This document shows, piece after piece, positions 44,234 through 45,712 of a stretch of 45,712 nt of DNA. Within the stretch, counting starts at the first letter, position 1, and every line of letters starts with the position of its first letter. The stretch comes from Vallitalea sp. (GTDB lineage Bacteria; Bacillota; Clostridia; Lachnospirales; Vallitaleaceae). Location of the stretch: NCBI GenBank assembly GCA_025210515.1, contig JAOARM010000008.1, forward strand, positions 1 through 45,712, in the 5' to 3' direction. Made by a program: the position numbers and the translations under genes. Under the pieces are notes generated by a model, which saw only the letters and a program-made list of their open reading frames with translations, was not told the DNA's origin and ran no database searches.

Positions 44234-45493
44234 TTAATTACGCAATGTAGTGCTAGACATAATAGGATAGTTTTCTTCTGGCATACCACCACATAATGGT
44301 TTCAGGCCACTGTGAAGAAATGAAGCTCTAATAATAGCATTTTTCCCATATTTTGTCCTAATAGTATCAATTGATTTATCTAAAGCTGTATATTTCTCGG
44401 TATTTTTATAATCAAACAAAGATAGTTGAATATTTTCATTAGGTACAAGAGTAGATACTCTAATCCCAAGTTGGCGTATAGGCTTATTGTTCCAAGCTTC
44501 ATCAAATAGTGTACAAACAGTAGAGTAGATAGTGTTAGTAATATCTGTGGATTGTGAAAGGTGCATTTGATGAGATAATGAGCTAAAATCACTTGATTTT
44601 ATATTTATACTTACCATATTCGCTTTCATATCACAATCTCTTAAACGCATACAAACGGTTTCTGTAAGAGATAATAAAATAAGCTTTGCAGTACGACTAG
44701 TTTCTACATCAAATGAAATAGTAGTGGAATTACCAATACCTTTAGGTGTAGGAGAGCAAGGTTTTACTGAGGATTTATCCAATCCATTAGCAAAGTTATG
44801 AATAACATAGCCATGACTTTTGAAATGAGAATACAAAAGGTTAATATCTGTATTAGCTAGTTCACCTATAGTATATATGCCAAGCTTATTAAGCTTAGAG
44901 CTTGTTGCTCTACCTACCATGAACAAATCTCTTACAGGCAAATGCCACATTTTTTCTTGTATTTCATGTGGATATAATGTATGGATTTTATTAGGCTTTT
45001 CAAAATCTGATGCCATTTTGGCTAGAAGTTTATTATTAGAAATGCCAATATTAACAGTAAAGCCCAGTTCTTTTTGTATTTTATCTTTTATATAATGAGC
45101 AAATTGCATAGGAGAACCAAAGTGATGATTCATTGTGGTATAATCTAGAAAGCATTCATCTATACTATATCTTTCTACTATAGGAAAATACTCTCTAAAA
45201 ATATTTACCATAGCGTCACTACACTGCATAAAAAGTTGGTAATTAGGAGGTACAACTACTAGAGAAGGACATTTTTGCCTAGCGCTGAAAATAGATTCAC
45301 CTGTTTTTATACCGTATTTTTTAGCAGGGATAGATTTTGCCAATACAATACCATGTCTTTTTGATTGATCACCACCGATAATGGAAGGAATTTTCCTAAG
45401 ATCAATACAATCTACTTGTTGTTGTAATCTATAAGTAGCTTCCCAGCTTAAGTAAGCTGAATTAACGTCAATGTGAAAAATAGTACGTTTCAT
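44234..45493 (-). CDS. dinB: DNA polymerase IV (Y-family, DinB)
   Basis: I chose the ATG at 45493, eight bases after AGAGG; a GTG at 45502 lies inside the binding site. The 419-residue translesion polymerase has the Y-family catalytic motifs: HIDVNSAYLSWEA with the first metal-binding Asp near the N-terminus and YSIDECFLDYT with the Asp-Glu pair at about residue 105. The helix-hairpin-helix part (LFMVGRATSSKLNKLGIYTIGELA) and little-finger domain follow. A LexA box in front shows SOS control. The last part lacks an obvious beta-clamp motif, apart from QLSLFDYKN, which fits the QLxLF clamp-binding consensus. Confidence 0.95.
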   Translation of the reverse strand: MKRTIFHIDVNSAYLSWEATYRLQQQVDCIDLRKIPSIIGGDQSKRHGIVLAKSIPAKKYGIKTGESIFSARQKCPSLVVVPPNYQLFMQCSDAMVNIFREYFPIVERYSIDECFLDYTTMNHHFGSPMQFAHYIKDKIQKELGFTVNIGISNNKLLAKMASDFEKPNKIHTLYPHEIQEKMWHLPVRDLFMVGRATSSKLNKLGIYTIGELANTDINLLYSHFKSHGYVIHNFANGLDKSSVKPCSPTPKGIGNSTTISFDVETSRTAKLILLSLTETVCMRLRDCDMKANMVSINIKSSDFSSLSHQMHLSQSTDITNTIYSTVCTLFDEAWNNKPIRQLGIRVSTLVPNENIQLSLFDYKNTEKYTALDKSIDTIRTKYGKNAIIRASFLHSGLKPLCGGMPEENYPIMSSTTLRN

Positions 45494-45521
45494 AAAAAAC
45501 ACCTCTTAAAGACAGTATACA

Positions 45522-45535
45522 CGAACGTGTGTTCG
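45522..45535 (-). promoter_or_regulatory. LexA (SOS) box
   Basis: CGAACGTGTGTTCG matches the Bacillus/Clostridium LexA consensus CGAAC-N4-GTTCG perfectly and lies 28 bases before the dinB start codon. Confidence 0.93.
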
Positions 45536-45628
45536 GAGTAAAGGGGTATTTTATGGTAGAGAGTAAAATGAAGGTTGAATGAAAAACTAAATTCTAGATT
45601 GCAAAAGAAAATTCTAGTTAACACGAAA

Positions 45629-45657
45629 TTACTTTTGCACACATATTCCTGTATAAT
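45629..45657 (+). promoter_or_regulatory. Putative promoter for the gene at the right edge
   Basis: TTACTT (45629–45634), 17-base spacer, TATAAT (45652–45657). A small hairpin CCTGC/GCAGG (about 45677–45690) lies between it and the ATG at 45703. Confidence 0.5.
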
Positions 45658-45702
45658 GGGAAGTAACAGTTGATTGCCTGCCTGTGCAGGAATGAGGTCA
45701 TC

Positions 45703-45712
45703 ATGAATAAAA
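45703..45712 (+). CDS. Start of a gene cut by the window edge
   Basis: The ATG at 45703 has GAGGT four bases before it and a promoter about 50 bases upstream. Only three codons (MNK) are visible, so the product is unknown. Confidence 0.4.

Noticed and set aside
1..45712. CRISPR array, tRNA or rRNA genes
   Set aside because: No regularly spaced repeats and no tRNA or rRNA sequence were seen on reading the window; a tool such as tRNAscan-SE would be the proper check.

Overview
The window looks like chromosomal DNA of a low-GC Gram-positive anaerobe, most likely a Clostridia/Lachnospirales-type bacterium. Supporting signs are very AT-rich intergenic DNA, strong AGGAGG ribosome binding sites, TTGACA/TATAAT promoters, a Bacillus-type LexA box, and families such as DUF4358–MBOAT–DHHW, DUF4291, PsiE and YHYH/BIG2. 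The genus is inference; the sequence shows no rRNA or other marker that settles it. No tRNA, rRNA or CRISPR array was seen.

Region 1 (1–4.8 kb) is accessory. After the tail of an unknown gene and its terminator comes a two-gene module: a Dam-type adenine methyltransferase (1297–2127) overlapping a gene that joins a PD-(D/E)xK nuclease-like segment to a DndB-like DGQHR domain (2120–4423). An inverted repeat of about 320 bp (725–1044 and 4434–4758, about 97% identical by eye) encloses exactly these two genes. This is the best candidate here for an undescribed, possibly mobile, DNA-modification/defence system.

Region 2 (4.9–11.3 kb) is a graveyard. It holds frameshifted tips of Rhs proteins, toxin tails joined to small immunity-like genes (one by an ATGA overlap), an internally inverted toxin segment, an IS110-type transposase remnant and a broken GNAT acetyltransferase. 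It also holds a surface protein (YHYH plus three BIG2 domains) enclosed by a 44-bp inverted repeat and 31-bp direct repeats.

Region 3 (11.3–21.9 kb) is a well-kept purine/nucleoside salvage operon: adenine deaminase, a PF07090-type amidotransferase-like protein, a BMP-type nucleoside ABC importer (lipoprotein, double ATPase, two permeases), a ribokinase-family kinase and purine nucleoside phosphorylase. A decayed LacI gene with intact-looking LacI-type operators lies in front, and an intact LacI gene with its own promoter lies behind.

Region 4 (21.9–28.4 kb) is accessory again: a zinc-ribbon membrane protein, a HEAT-like fragment, a DUF4291 protein, toxin debris and three tandem small membrane-anchored proteins that look like orphan immunity genes.

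Region 5 (28.7–45.7 kb) is core-like. It holds a DUF4358 lipoprotein–MBOAT acyltransferase–DHHW cluster for acylation of an exported polymer, then trmB, small unknown genes, a CPBP protease, a cation/proton antiporter, thioredoxin and an AI-2E family exporter. These are followed by an RND exporter with its TetR regulator and a palindromic operator, a PsiE-like protein, a YtxH-like small protein, a cluster of DnaA-box sequences, and an SOS-controlled DNA polymerase IV operon. A further gene starts at the right edge.
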